From Nissolia schottii (Eukaryota; Streptophyta; Magnoliopsida; Fabales; Fabaceae), in the NCBI GenBank assembly GCA_003254905.1, contig QANU01086265.1, positions 626,151 to 690,150 of the forward strand: a DNA stretch of 64,000 bases, given 5' to 3'. The notes below the pieces were generated by a model that was not told where the DNA came from, did not search any database, and saw nothing but the letters and a program-made list of their open reading frames with translations. Shown here piece by piece: positions 23,565 to 35,205 of this stretch (its first letter is position 1; every line of letters starts with the position of its first letter). Made by a program: the position numbers and the translations under genes.

Positions 23565-24665
23565 TCATCTTGAGGAAAGCTTCTGGTGCAAGTCATCGGC
23601 AAGGGCTTGCCTGAGGTTCTCCCCAAAGAAGTAGAAGGACTTCTCGCTGTCCGGCGCCCGCGGCTGGGGCCCATTCTCGTCGGGCTCCTTCCACAGCTCC
23701 GGCTCCGGCTCCCTGGCGATCTGGCAGAGGTTGTGCAGCACGCAGCACGCCACGATGGTCTGGGGGGCGTGGTGCAGCCCCACGTTCAGATCCTGCAGGA
23801 TCTTCCACCTGCCCTTGAGCAGCCCTATGGCATCCACCACCACCGACCTCCCCTTCATCACCATTCCGTCGAACAGGTTCTGCGCTGGGCTCCCCATCCC
23901 GTTCGGGGAGAACGGCGTCAGGAGAAACGGCAGCAGAGGGAAGCACCAGTCCCCGACCACGTAAGGCCGGACATGGTGGCCCCTCACGTTGATCACCTTC
24001 TCCCAGACGACGTCGCCGGAGGTCAGCCTGTTGTAGAGGTGGCTGTCGCGGAAGTGGGTGGCGTCGTCGGTGCCGCCGGGGGCCTTGACGCAGACGTCCC
24101 AGAAGATCTTCTTGTGGTCGGCGACGACCTGGAGGAGGACGGAGGGGAAGCCGTGGCGGCACCGGTAGGTCTGTGGGAGGCGGCTGGAGCGGCGGCGGGG
24201 GAGGCGGAGCTTGACTGGGGTGGAGTCGATGGCGCCGCACATGTTGGGGAGGGAGGTGAGCTCCTCGAAGGCCTGGGTGGTCTCCAGGAGGCGGCGGCGG
24301 CCGACGGGGATCTTGATGAACTCGCGGTAGAGCTTGGTGGCGAGGAGGCGGGTGACCATGTTGGTGATCTTGGAGACGAGGTAGGGGTCGAGGGAGTAGC
24401 GAGAGGCGACGGTGGCGGCGGAGAGGCCGTGGGAGAGGCGGGAGAGGACCATGGCGACGGCGTAGTCGGAGGGGAGGGAGAGGTTGGAGAGGGCGATGTG
24501 GGACTTGAGCTTGTCGACGACGGTGGTGAAGACGGGGTAGGAGAGGCCGTAGAGGGAGCGCCACTGGGCGTCGCGGAGTGGGGCCTCAAGGGACCAGATG
24601 TGTTCGGTGGAGAGGGCGCGGAAGGCGGAGACGGAGTAGTCGGAGGCGTTGGGGGGAGGGGGGGG
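23565..24665 (-). CDS. ALP1-like protein, domesticated PIF/Harbinger transposase (5' end missing)
   Basis: A stop-free minus-strand frame runs from the gap edge at 24665 to the stop at 23565-23567, giving 366 visible residues; the N-terminus lies in the 960-N gap. The sequence 'LPNMCGAIDSTPVKL', 'VADHKKIFWDVCVKAPGG', 'VVGDWCFPLLPFLLTPF' and 'LLKGRWKILQDLNVG' is the DDE_Tnp_4 (HARBI1/PIF) nuclease fold. At the position where transposases have Glu (usually VVxE before the GxLK motif) this protein has Asp ('SVVVDAIGLLKGRW'), so catalysis may be lost. Plant relatives such as ALP1 act in Polycomb-related complexes (established for ALP1); At3g19120 appears to be the closest relative (recalled). The frame is intact, intronless and very GC-rich, with C or G in most third positions, unlike its AT-rich surroundings. 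ATG 24452 is internal, not the true start, because conserved sequence continues upstream. Confidence 0.9.
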   Translation of the reverse strand, partial: PPPPPNASDYSVSAFRALSTEHIWSLEAPLRDAQWRSLYGLSYPVFTTVVDKLKSHIALSNLSLPSDYAVAMVLSRLSHGLSAATVASRYSLDPYLVSKITNMVTRLLATKLYREFIKIPVGRRRLLETTQAFEELTSLPNMCGAIDSTPVKLRLPRRRSSRLPQTYRCRHGFPSVLLQVVADHKKIFWDVCVKAPGGTDDATHFRDSHLYNRLTSGDVVWEKVINVRGHHVRPYVVGDWCFPLLPFLLTPFSPNGMGSPAQNLFDGMVMKGRSVVVDAIGLLKGRWKILQDLNVGLHHAPQTIVACCVLHNLCQIAREPEPELWKEPDENGPQPRAPDSEKSFYFFGENLRQALADDLHQKLSSR

Positions 24666-25625
24666 NNNNNNNNNNNNNNNNNNNNNNNNNNNNNNNNNNN
24701 NNNNNNNNNNNNNNNNNNNNNNNNNNNNNNNNNNNNNNNNNNNNNNNNNNNNNNNNNNNNNNNNNNNNNNNNNNNNNNNNNNNNNNNNNNNNNNNNNNNN
24801 NNNNNNNNNNNNNNNNNNNNNNNNNNNNNNNNNNNNNNNNNNNNNNNNNNNNNNNNNNNNNNNNNNNNNNNNNNNNNNNNNNNNNNNNNNNNNNNNNNNN
24901 NNNNNNNNNNNNNNNNNNNNNNNNNNNNNNNNNNNNNNNNNNNNNNNNNNNNNNNNNNNNNNNNNNNNNNNNNNNNNNNNNNNNNNNNNNNNNNNNNNNN
25001 NNNNNNNNNNNNNNNNNNNNNNNNNNNNNNNNNNNNNNNNNNNNNNNNNNNNNNNNNNNNNNNNNNNNNNNNNNNNNNNNNNNNNNNNNNNNNNNNNNNN
25101 NNNNNNNNNNNNNNNNNNNNNNNNNNNNNNNNNNNNNNNNNNNNNNNNNNNNNNNNNNNNNNNNNNNNNNNNNNNNNNNNNNNNNNNNNNNNNNNNNNNN
25201 NNNNNNNNNNNNNNNNNNNNNNNNNNNNNNNNNNNNNNNNNNNNNNNNNNNNNNNNNNNNNNNNNNNNNNNNNNNNNNNNNNNNNNNNNNNNNNNNNNNN
25301 NNNNNNNNNNNNNNNNNNNNNNNNNNNNNNNNNNNNNNNNNNNNNNNNNNNNNNNNNNNNNNNNNNNNNNNNNNNNNNNNNNNNNNNNNNNNNNNNNNNN
25401 NNNNNNNNNNNNNNNNNNNNNNNNNNNNNNNNNNNNNNNNNNNNNNNNNNNNNNNNNNNNNNNNNNNNNNNNNNNNNNNNNNNNNNNNNNNNNNNNNNNN
25501 NNNNNNNNNNNNNNNNNNNNNNNNNNNNNNNNNNNNNNNNNNNNNNNNNNNNNNNNNNNNNNNNNNNNNNNNNNNNNNNNNNNNNNNNNNNNNNNNNNNN
25601 NNNNNNNNNNNNNNNNNNNNNNNNN
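24666..25625. other. Assembly gap (960 N) between a G run and a T run
   Basis: The gap starts after a G-rich run within the ALP1-like coding sequence and ends at a T run of about 19 bases. It hides the 5' end of that gene and probably its promoter. Confidence 0.99.
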
Positions 25626-26115
25626 TTTTTTTTTTTTTTTTTTTGGTTGACAATGGGGTGCTCAACACCCAAAGAATAGAAAAAAAACTAACCCGCTACA
25701 AATAGCCACCCCAGTGGCGTCAAATCATAAGAAAGAATTCAAATAATCAGAAGGAATATCAAAATGAGTAACACCAAGATGCGTCAACAAGCGTCAGATC
25801 TGTTTATCTCTATTAAAATACGATTAAGGTAGACCTCCCAGTCCCACTAGAGCAGACATCTGATACTATTAACCACATTAACTTCCAACATAAAGCACAG
25901 AAACATTCCCAGCCACAAGAGGTAAACTCGTTTGAGAGTTAATATCCACCTTAATTCTTCTACAGACGATGTCCCTGGTAAATATCCATGAGCATCGTAT
26001 GAGTAATAGAAGCAATTCCCAATTTAGCTGCAAAAGCCCCCCAAAAAACCACCTGGATCATCTCTGATAACACCTCCAGCAGTAGCACAAGAAGAAGAAA
26101 TAACATAGTCATCCG
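25626..26115 (-). mobile_element. LINE 3' end with RNase H domain remnant
   Basis: On the minus strand this element ends in poly(A), the T run at 25626-25644. Upstream it encodes a plant LINE-type RNase H domain, broken by frameshifts. Readable pieces are 'CATAGGVIRDDPGGFLGGF', then in another frame 'AAKLGIASITHTMLMDIYQG', and further on 'VYLNRILIEINRSDA' and 'LGVTHFDIPSDYLNSFL'. The pattern matches the RNase H of plant L1-like elements (family knowledge). It is a 5'-truncated, dead copy next to the gap. Confidence 0.65.
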
Positions 26116-26628
26116 ATCTCAAACCACTTCATTGATTTAAGGGTGTGTACTTTCACATTCTCTTCTAAATTTTGTCACGACCTTGGACTAGGTTTCTTCC
26201 TCAATGGTTACAGTAGTTTTGGTAGCGTTTTTGTCAAGGCCCTATATTCGGCAAAAGCACCCAACAGGCCCAAGTGTGAAGGTAATTTTTTTTTTATAAT
26301 CAATATGGGGCGTAATAGAACCAATGAATTTGTGTGGGCCAAAATGGGCCACGTAATTTTAAAGCCCAGTTAAAATAGGCAAAACGAGGCCCATTAAAAA
26401 TACTGGTTCTGTCGTCCCCGTCGTCCCGTGTCTCTCTGATCTGACGTCTCTGACATTGCTTTGGAGCTCTTCCCTTTCCTTTGGGGGGCTTTTTCTTTTG
26501 CAAATTTGAAGAGATTTTGCGCCTTTCCTGCACTTCACAGTTCACACCATAATTTCCAACTAACTCTCAGCTTTCCAGCGACCCTCCATTTCAATATAGC
26601 CTCCGATTTCCAACCCTAATTTGATACC
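26116..26628. other. Upstream region of the ZOP1 gene
   Basis: The region precedes the ATG at 26629. A GGGCCAAAATGGGCC-like stretch near 26335 and the ACTGGGCTTTAAAAT-type sequence near 26360 contain GGCCCA/TGGGCC motifs, which are common in promoters of plant housekeeping genes. The exact transcription start is not visible. Confidence 0.45.
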
Positions 26629-29600
26629 ATGACTGAGGTAAAACCCCCAATTTTATTTCTCATCATTTCCATAAATTATTCTGATGCCTTTTCTTTCTCT
26701 ATCTTTCAATTTTCTTTTTCGTATTCCCACTGTAGCTCCTTTGCTTGGCCGTTCTTTCTGCCCCGTTAATATTCGAAACCAGAAGAAAGAAAGGGAAAAA
26801 AAAAAGATTTTTTTTTTCTTTCTCCGTTAAAAGGTCTATTGTGATATTAGACATATCAATTCTGATACCCAAAAGTATTTTGGTTATGTAAAACGACTCC
26901 CACAAGGTAGGAGACCATTTAGTCTTTGCTTAAAGGAACTGTTCACTGTGTCTGCATTGTTATTATTATTAATATTTGTGTCTTATGATCCCTCTTCCAT
27001 CATAATAGTTGGATCCAAATGATAGTATGGATTATTGAGATGCATCAAATTGTTCAATTTTATGACATTTTGAAAGTTAGAGCTGCAAGTTGTAACGAAT
27101 TGACTGGATGCACTTTCTCATTGGTTGCTCTTTTTTCTTTTTTTTCAGTACTGGGTGAGCCAGGGCAACAAATGGTGCGACTTTTGCAAGATTTATATTT
27201 CCAACAATCCTGGAAGCATTAAAAATCATGAGCTCGGTCAACGCCACAAAGATAATGTTGCCAAGAGGCTGGCTGCTATGCGAAAAGAGAATGCTGCTAA
27301 GGATAAAGAGCAGAAGGAAACAGCTCGTGCCATTGAGCAAATCGAAGCGGTAAGACCTTTTTACACTTATTATATATTACTGTGCCGAAGCTTCCTCCAT
27401 TCTTTGACTAGCCAGATTGAAGATATGTTGGTTTCTGATATCAATTCATATGCTTTATTTCCATGTACATGCCTTCCGTCTAATCTAATTTCACTGGAGA
27501 GAACGTTCTAGTGATTTACAAATCTAATTTCATGGGAATGAGCCTTCTAGAGATTTCGCTTTAATGTTTCAAGGCTAAACCGGCATAACACACAATTGCG
27601 CATACATACCACTGGTTATAGTCCAAATAAAAAGACTTGATTTCATAACGGCCTTGGACTCGCAAAGGGAATTTTCGGTTTTCAAGTTAAAAAATTTGCT
27701 GTATTCAAAAATTGGATAATAGGTAAGGAACTGGAAATGGAATGTACATGAAATTCACAATTCTATTGATGTTTATCTTTTTGGCAATTGGAAAATATTT
27801 GAGCATTGCAGAGAATAATGTTAGTGCATATGTTTTGTATTCATTTACACGCCCAGATGAGATATTTAACTTTGGTTATATCTATTTTTTTTGTACTATT
27901 ATTATTCAGAAAGCGCAACGTAGCTATCAAAAGGATAAAGCGAAGTTTGAGGAAGCTAGAGACTCTCATGAAATGGATGGCCAAGGTTGTAAGTATAATT
28001 GTATTTGTTTATTTTTCTTGATAGAGGTCTATTAATAATCAGGGTAGTCAATCCCATGAGATCCCAGCGAGATCCCGGCATCCCATCCCATCCCATCCCA
28101 TCTCATGCCATCTCCAAAATGGGAAAGCCGTTTTGTCCCAGATTTTCATCCCACCAAATCTCAGCTGGGATCCCAGTAAATCCCACCTAACTCGGCTGGT
28201 ATGGTGATTTTTGCGATATATTTTATTTTACCCTCCTTTTTTCATCCGTTTTTTGATTTAGGATAGGGGCATATGAGTCTTTTCTGGTGTATGGAACTTG
28301 AAACTATGGATTATTGGATTATTTTATGACTATTGATGAATGAAATGATGAATGAATGAGACATTGATTTTAATTTTGATTTTTCTGTTTAACGTTCCTA
28401 TGTATTTTTTAAACATTCATTACATTTCAAATAATTTTGTATACATTGCCATCCCGGCCATCCCATCCCGCTATCCCGTGGGATCCCGTTTTTCAGCTTG
28501 ACTGGGGCAGGCCGAGAATTGGGATTGACTACCTTGTTAATAATTAAGTTGCATAGTCTGATAGCAAGTTGTATTTATAAGTAAACGCAAGGAAATAGAA
28601 AACTAGCTATTGACCATTTGAAATTCATGGAACTTTTACCCCCACTTTTACCCTCCAACCAAACACGCCCAATGTTAATTTTTTGTGGTGAATTGAAAGG
28701 ATGCAGTTCATTATAGATAATTCAAACAAGACCAAATTACTATCCAAGTCTTGTATTTTAGGGAACTTAGTTGGGCTATTTCACTCGTTAACTTATCGTG
28801 TGTATCATGTTTTCTGTTGAATTCTAATTTTCTCCCTCAGGTACTCTTTAATCTAGTATAAATGTTCCCCCTCTAAAAAATTGGTCTACTTCGAAGGACT
28901 TCAGTATTGAATATGAGATCTTAAAATGCGTTTTTTTTGTTAACTTATTTCAGTAGATAATGTCAACAACTAGATGATATTCTGGCTTGTCATCCGATGT
29001 TCACTGCTGAAAGAGCAAAATATGCCTAATAACTACTAAGTTTTTTTTTCCCCCTTGAAGAAATTTGGAGTAGTTGTTCTCAAACTTTTTGTGTTGAGAC
29101 CCAAAGATAAATTTTTGTCTCTATTCAGCCTGGATAAAATCTTGAAGTATCTTTATACGTTAGTTCATGTACACAGACCTAACTGACAATACATGTGTCA
29201 GTCTTCATGTATGTTGTTATTACTGTATTCATATCTCACCTCATAACTGATTTTGGTTGCATAATTGGCAGAATGGGTGTTGGACAGCGGTTCAGGCTAT
29301 TACTACCATAAAACAAATGGATTTTACTATGATCCGAAATCAGGGTTTTACTATTCTGATGCTGTCGGTATGAGTATTATGCTTGTCCTTTTGCCATGTA
29401 TTATTTAGTAATGTTATATTGATGATGGATGGGATATTTACTTGAAAAAAATTTCAACAGGGAAGTGGGTGACCCAAGAAGAAGCATATGCCTCACCTCA
29501 CTTTTCGTCGAATGCTGGCCACAGTGGACCAACAACAAATAAGTCATTGTCAACTTTACAATCCAAACCAGTTGAAAACAAAGCCACAAGTAAATCTCCA

Positions 29601-29825
29601 AATGGGCCTTCACCTGGGCCAGTTGTTAGTTCTTCTTTGAATCCCAGAAGAAATTTAAACGCCGCCCCTTCGTCTCTCGCTGTTGGAAAGAGGAAGAGAC
29701 CTGATGGAAAATCCAAGGTTGTTTCTGAAGAAGAAAAAGCAGCTCTTAAGGCAAGAGAAGCTGCAAGGAAAAGAGTGGAGGAGAGGGAGAAATCCTTGCT
29801 TGGTCTTTACAGCAAACCTTACTAA
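26629..29825 (+). CDS. ZOP1: ZOP1-type U1 zinc-finger and OCRE-domain protein
   Basis: Five exons: 26629-26637, 27149-27349, 27910-27985, 29272-29367 and 29461-29825, giving 248 aa. Exon 1 codes only Met-Thr-Glu. Residues 4-40 form a U1-type C2H2 zinc finger with Cys13, Cys16, His30 and His36 ('WCDFCKIYISNN'). A charged helical stretch follows (40-95). Then comes an OCRE domain (97-130) with the aromatic repeats 'GYYYHKTNGFYYDPKSGFYY', and a tail with a basic 'GKRKRPDGK' nuclear signal and a Lys/Glu-rich C-terminal helix. Arabidopsis ZOP1 has the same architecture and length; it is a nuclear pre-mRNA splicing factor that also promotes RNA-directed DNA methylation (established). The exon 3 donor is chosen because it alone keeps the OCRE frame; a stronger donor lies 3 nt downstream. 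Intron 3 carries a hAT-type element. Confidence 0.92.
28032..28039. repeat. Left 8-bp target site duplication
   Basis: TTAATAAT directly before the element at 28040 is repeated perfectly at 28537-28544. Confidence 0.9.
28040..28536. mobile_element. Non-autonomous hAT-type element in ZOP1 intron 3
   Basis: The 497-bp element has ends CAGGGTAGTCAATCCCA on the left and, read from the right end inward on the other strand, CAAGGTAGTCAATCCCA: 16 of 17 match. A perfect 8-bp duplication, TTAATAAT, flanks it. CA(A/G)GG ends plus 8-bp duplications are typical of the hAT superfamily (established). Both subterminal zones are packed with ATCCC repeats (about 28050-28170 and 28445-28500), a likely transposase-binding array. 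The central part is AT-rich with no coding sequence. It sits in the sense-transcribed intron and should be spliced out. Confidence 0.92.
28537..28544. repeat. Right 8-bp target site duplication
   Basis: TTAATAAT, identical to 28032-28039. Confidence 0.9.
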
Positions 29826-32800
29826 GTGTGGAAAATCCACTGTGTCAGCCTTTTTGTCTTCACCCAAAATTTTGTGGGTTATACTTCCTTTCACCTGATT
29901 AGGTAATGCCTTCACATGTCTTGTTAAGGTGGATGTTGTAACTCTATTTAACATGTGACTGTACCTTGTAAAATGAAACTGCCCCATTTTTTTTTTTTCC
30001 TGGCAATGCATGATAATTTTCTACTTCATATGCATCTATTCTTTTCCGGAAGGGAGAGAATCAGGACAGAAGGGAGAGTTGAGAAACCAACAAGTCTTTG
30101 TGAGGATGGTGAAAGCATGTTAAAAGCTCAGTTGAAGTTGTTCTCTTATTTTTCCCCTAATAAAGAAAAACTATAAGTAGGTTAATTCATATGTACATGT
30201 GGATATGGTAGTAATGCTACAATTCTATCATTTCAACCACTTGGCTGTATGAACGTTTTATCATTAGTTGTTGTGTCATTTGAGTAAAATCCATCTACTT
30301 CTGCAAGAAAGGCAAAATTTAGTGTATTTGCCATGTTGCACTAAGTTACTTACGTAAGTATGCGTGCAGTCAGGGAACACTTTGGGGTGAACACCCATCC
30401 GAACAAGTAGGGTCAATAGTTCAGCATTTAGGCCGTAACATTTTATGCATTCGTGTAATTATATGCTAATATATATGATTTTGCAGATAATGTTTATAAG
30501 AGTTACGTAAATACTTTATTAGCGTGCCATTACATGATTTGATTGACGAGTGACGGTGTGTATAAAGTCATAAAGATTTGCATAACTAACGAAATACCAA
30601 CCATTTGTAGCACATCAATCCCAATATATCAAGAGTTTCCTCTCTTCATCAATCCCAAAAGTTCTGAAGTTATGTGTTTGGGCGTACTCTTATTTGAATG
30701 ATTTTTGTACACGTCTATTTTACAATAAAAATCGGTCCTACTAATTTTATTTAATATAAACTCATTCATTTATAATCTCAATGTGAATATTCTTAAAATT
30801 GAGGTAGTAAACTGATGCAAGAATTTATCTCTTATTTTCCATAACACTTATACAAATGTATGGAGTCGCTTAAAGTTAAATAACCATATATTTTATGTGG
30901 TTTCTTAGTTAACCTATGGGGTAAATATCCTATGATATCTAATTTAATAATTTTTACAACTAAATTCATTGATTTTTGTTATTATGTCATGTTTTATATG
31001 ATTGTAATAAAATTTTCATTAGTCAAATCATTGAAAGAGCTAACTTATAAGAGATTTAGAGATTTGCGAATCATTTTAGCTTATAATGCACCTCTCTACA
31101 AATAATGTATTAAAAAGTATTAATTTATCATATTAGATCATCATCAATATGCCATATTAGGTCATGCAATAATAAAAAATTAATAAATTTAGTTATAAAA
31201 ATTATTAAAAATGGTTAAATTAGATATGATAGAATATTTATTCTATAAGATAGTTAAAAAATCACCTATATTTTATCGCTACATTGAAAAGTTACACCAC
31301 TTTCTATAATAGAGACGGCATGCAAAATCAAACACATAAATAAGAACAGAAATAAATTTATAAAATTAAGATTTGCATTATACAGTTATCATATTTCGAT
31401 CAAAAATTTTATCTTAAGTTCTTGAATCGTGTATCAATTATCAGTTTATAGTACATAGCAATTGGGTTCATAACTCCCAAGTCATATATATAACTATTGC
31501 CAAATGTGCCGAGAACTTGTATCTATTTTCATATAAAGCATAGAAATAAGTGACTTAAATAAAGTAGAACGTGAAAAACAAGAAATATAAACTTTTCTTT
31601 TTTATATTACTATTGTACCTACATGTACATTAAAAATCATGGTAGATCATATTGACTTAATTCAGCGATATACATTAAAATTAAAAAAAAAAAAAGACTA
31701 ATCAATATATTCTTTCACGTTTGATATATTTTCTATTTCATTGATTTATATATTTTGTCTTAAAATATAAATTAAAATACACTTGCATTGACTTAGTCAT
31801 CCTTTATTAATAAAAGTCTAAATTTAAAGGTCTATGAGTCAAAAATTTCGGCTGATGGTGGGAGACGTACGTCTCTTGTCTCCAGCTAAATCAGAGGGCG
31901 ACGTTTTTCAAACTCTATTATTGTACATATACGGATATACCGTATACGTTTATGTATTTCATGCATGTTATTTTTTGTTGAAAATATAGAAGATTAATGA
32001 TAAATTTAAAATATTATGTGGACCCCAAAATATTTCAAAATATTATAGAGTAAAATAAAATTGAAGTTTTAGTCGTAAGACCTCTTGATTACCCGTTTTG
32101 CATATATACAAAGAGAAATTAATGAGATAACTTTTTGGTAATTGTTCCTTTTTATATGACGTTTTGCTGAATTGATCTGCAGTATATTCAATTATATTCT
32201 TGAGTATTTTAGGATGAAGAAATGAATAATGCGCAACATATAACTGAGAGATATATATTACGCTAATAATTACTAGCATGTTTAATCTAATACAAAATAA
32301 TGATTTAGTTAATAAAAAATATTTTTAAAAAAAAAGAGAAGAAGAGATATAGAGAGGGATGGAGAAAAAGTATATAATATATATTATACATTTGTAAATT
32401 GGAACCTAAGAGTACAGGTGATTTTGAAGAGTTTAATTGTCACTACTCGTAAAATTACTAGTGCGTTTTAATTTTATTGAGTAAAAATAATTACAATGGC
32501 GAAATTTTGATCACTTGTGGTCAAATCTAAAGAAACAAAAGAGTGCCACATTTATTACGTAGTAACTAATGATTACAGTGGCGAAATTTTGAGTTGTGGA
32601 CTAATCTAAAGAAATAGAAGAATTGTATGACTTTGATTAGTATAAGCAGTTTGATGTTTTTTTTAATTTCTTTATAAATAAAGTCTCGAATTAATAATAA
32701 CTAGTATTATAGGAGTTTACCTCTATGATGGATGACTAAACTCAAGGTAGATTAATTGAACTTCTATGGACAAGAATGTTTGATTACTTCCCCATATATT

Positions 32801-34329
32801 ATGAGAAAAGTACAATCTTTAGAATTTTTGGGTTCCTAGCCAGTTAAAATAGATATTGAAATTACGGAACCGCTTTTGGTTGCCCTTTTATAACTTTTTT
32901 AATGCTTTATTGATTTGTTAATTTATAATGCTACCCACTACTATAGACACATAATTTCAACTCCTAATGCAACTTAATTACTCGGAAAATCTTCAAACGA
33001 GTCAAAGGAGTGCTATCTAAGCTAACAAAGTAATCCAAATCCAATATGATAACTGATTAAGGTAATTATATACCTTGGTTAAAAAGGCTGAGTTTTGTCG
33101 ATGCAACTAATTACTTATGAAGTACGGTAATCATGGAAGAAAGAAAGAAACGTGTGTACTAAAACACTTCAAATTTAAATATTAAAAAGCACACTTCAAA
33201 TTTTGTTGTATTTTTTACTATTTTATTATGTTTTGGTTCACATAAAAACAGGTTAAATTTCTTCCATTCTATAACCAAAATTGTAACCCTCAAATTTTTA
33301 CACAAGGGATATGTTTGCTTGAGGGTTAAAGTGAAGGGAAGCTTTCAATTTTACCCTGTCATTTATTTTTTCAAGGTTAGCTAAATGTAAATTACAAAAT
33401 AATTTAACTTATAAACATTTTTTATCATAGAAATATAGTATCAAAATTACTATGACATTAAGAGGCTTAGAGCTCAATTTTTTCTGACTTTCATTTTTTA
33501 AAAATGTTGTCCATCTTATAAGTTAAAAGATTTTTTATACAAGAGTCATGTTAAGAGATATCTAAAATTATTCAATTATCAACAACTTAAACCTTCAAAA
33601 ACTTTAGAGAGATAATTCTTAAAACTCTAGTTTATTCTTCACCAACATTTTAGCTTACATTTTAGCTTTATGAATCATTTTTATTTCATAATTTAATCAT
33701 ATTTTAATTCAGTTATTGTGAAAATATAATTAAACTGAACTTAAAATCATTTTTCATCTTGCTTTTAAAAACACCTTCACAATATCTCTCTCTCTCACTC
33801 ACTCGTATAATTGAGCTATATGTAGTGGCGTTGATCATTATCTTGCGGCTCAATGATGAAGTGAAATTAATAATGAACATAGCTAGATTAGTTAAATGGG
33901 ATGCTCCTATCCATTGAGATAATCATTTTTCGAACATTCAACCGGTAATTAAACAGTGCATTTGACCATAGTATACTATTGTAGTACAATTGCCAACCAT
34001 AACCATGGACACAAAATGAGCATAAATATTGTACTATGTCTTTCTTTTAAACTAATACTAATGTGCAGTATTGTAGAATCCAAAGAGGCAAAAGATAAAG
34101 TAGGCAATGGAAAAAGGGGGAAGTAGCTAAGATTATTGTTAGCACAGCTTTCATAATCATTTGGGTCTCCTCTACAATCGACAGAAGTAGCCTTTACATA
34201 AAGACAGCTAGCTTTGCATGCATGGCTAGCTTGGTTGGTCATTTCACATCTAAAAAAAAAAGATTTGCTTTTTTTTTTTTTTTCATTTTAAAGGAATGCA
34301 TATGTTCATAAACATAGCATGCAATGGAG
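29826..34329. other. Intergenic, no gene seen
   Basis: The first 350 bp probably hold the ZOP1 3' UTR. Beyond that the DNA is very AT-rich. A weak internal direct repeat (ATTACA(A/G)TGGCGAAATTTTGA at about 32492 and 32574) is the only structure I noticed. Confidence 0.45.
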
Positions 34330-34560
34330 TGTTAGAATATCTATTAGAATAAAATAATATCAGTATTATATCTTTGATTGATTTAAATTGATTTAGTTTA
34401 ATATTTAAATTGATTTTGTCTTTGTATTTTTTATTATGTTCCTAACCTATAAATAGGTTTTATTTCATACAAAAATCTTTGTTATTTATCCTTCTATGTT
34501 GTTATTTTCTTCACAATATTTTCCTTATTTCATCATGAAATTTCACATGGAGTATATACA
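34330..34560 (+). mobile_element. Possible Ty1-copia-type LTR fragment
   Basis: A TGTTAGAATATCTATTAG start, a central CCTATAAATAGG TATA-like box and a following T/C-rich stretch resemble plant copia LTRs. I could not find the matching CTAACA end or a target duplication, so the right limit is approximate and the call is tentative. Confidence 0.35.
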
Positions 34561-35205
34561 AACCGACATCTGTCTTTGTTTTCTCTCTTTAGATGTAAAT
34601 TCAATATATCTTATGCTTGAAATTACTATAACTAAAGCATGCAATTGATTTTCCAACTGAAATTTCGGTATCAGTAATTAGGGTAATTCATGCTTGAAAA
34701 TGAAGAAGGGGTGTATTAGAGTGTGTAACTGATGTAATTGACACTTGTAATTGATATAGTTGGAGTATATTATGCTAGTTAGAATTAGTTATTAGTTAGA
34801 ATTAGTTATTAGTTAGTTGACAAACCAATATGTTCAAAGATTAGAAAAATAATATTTTGAGACAAACTTACATGTTTTGAAAATAAATACTTTCTCTTAT
34901 TTTGTATCGTTTGATTTTTAACATATCAACAATGAGTCATATTAAAAAATATTGAATCTTACATATAAAAAAGGTTTTATTCCTCAATCGCCCAAGAAGA
35001 AATTTTTGTGAGAGAGTTGTCCAAATGTTATTATACGTGTAACATTATTAAGCATTTTTTGTAACATGTTTCATTGCGGAATGTACCCTGTTTTTGCCAA
35101 TTTTCTTAGTATGTATTAATGTGTTAGTGAGATGCCTTTCTTAGAAATGGGGTTGTGAATTATTTAAACTTTAATTTTTTGGTCATAATGACTTTTGATA
35201 CCAAT

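Noticed and set aside
23586-24665. Long open frame on the plus strand opposite the ALP1-like gene (over 350 codons before the gap)
   Set aside because: It is rich in Val, Gly, Glu and Ala with no domain. It is the mirror of GC-rich codon use on the minus strand, where the conserved protein lies.
28040-28190. ATCCC-rich tract as a telomere-like or simple satellite repeat
   Set aside because: It is the subterminal array of a bounded element with inverted ends and an 8-bp duplication, which explains it better.
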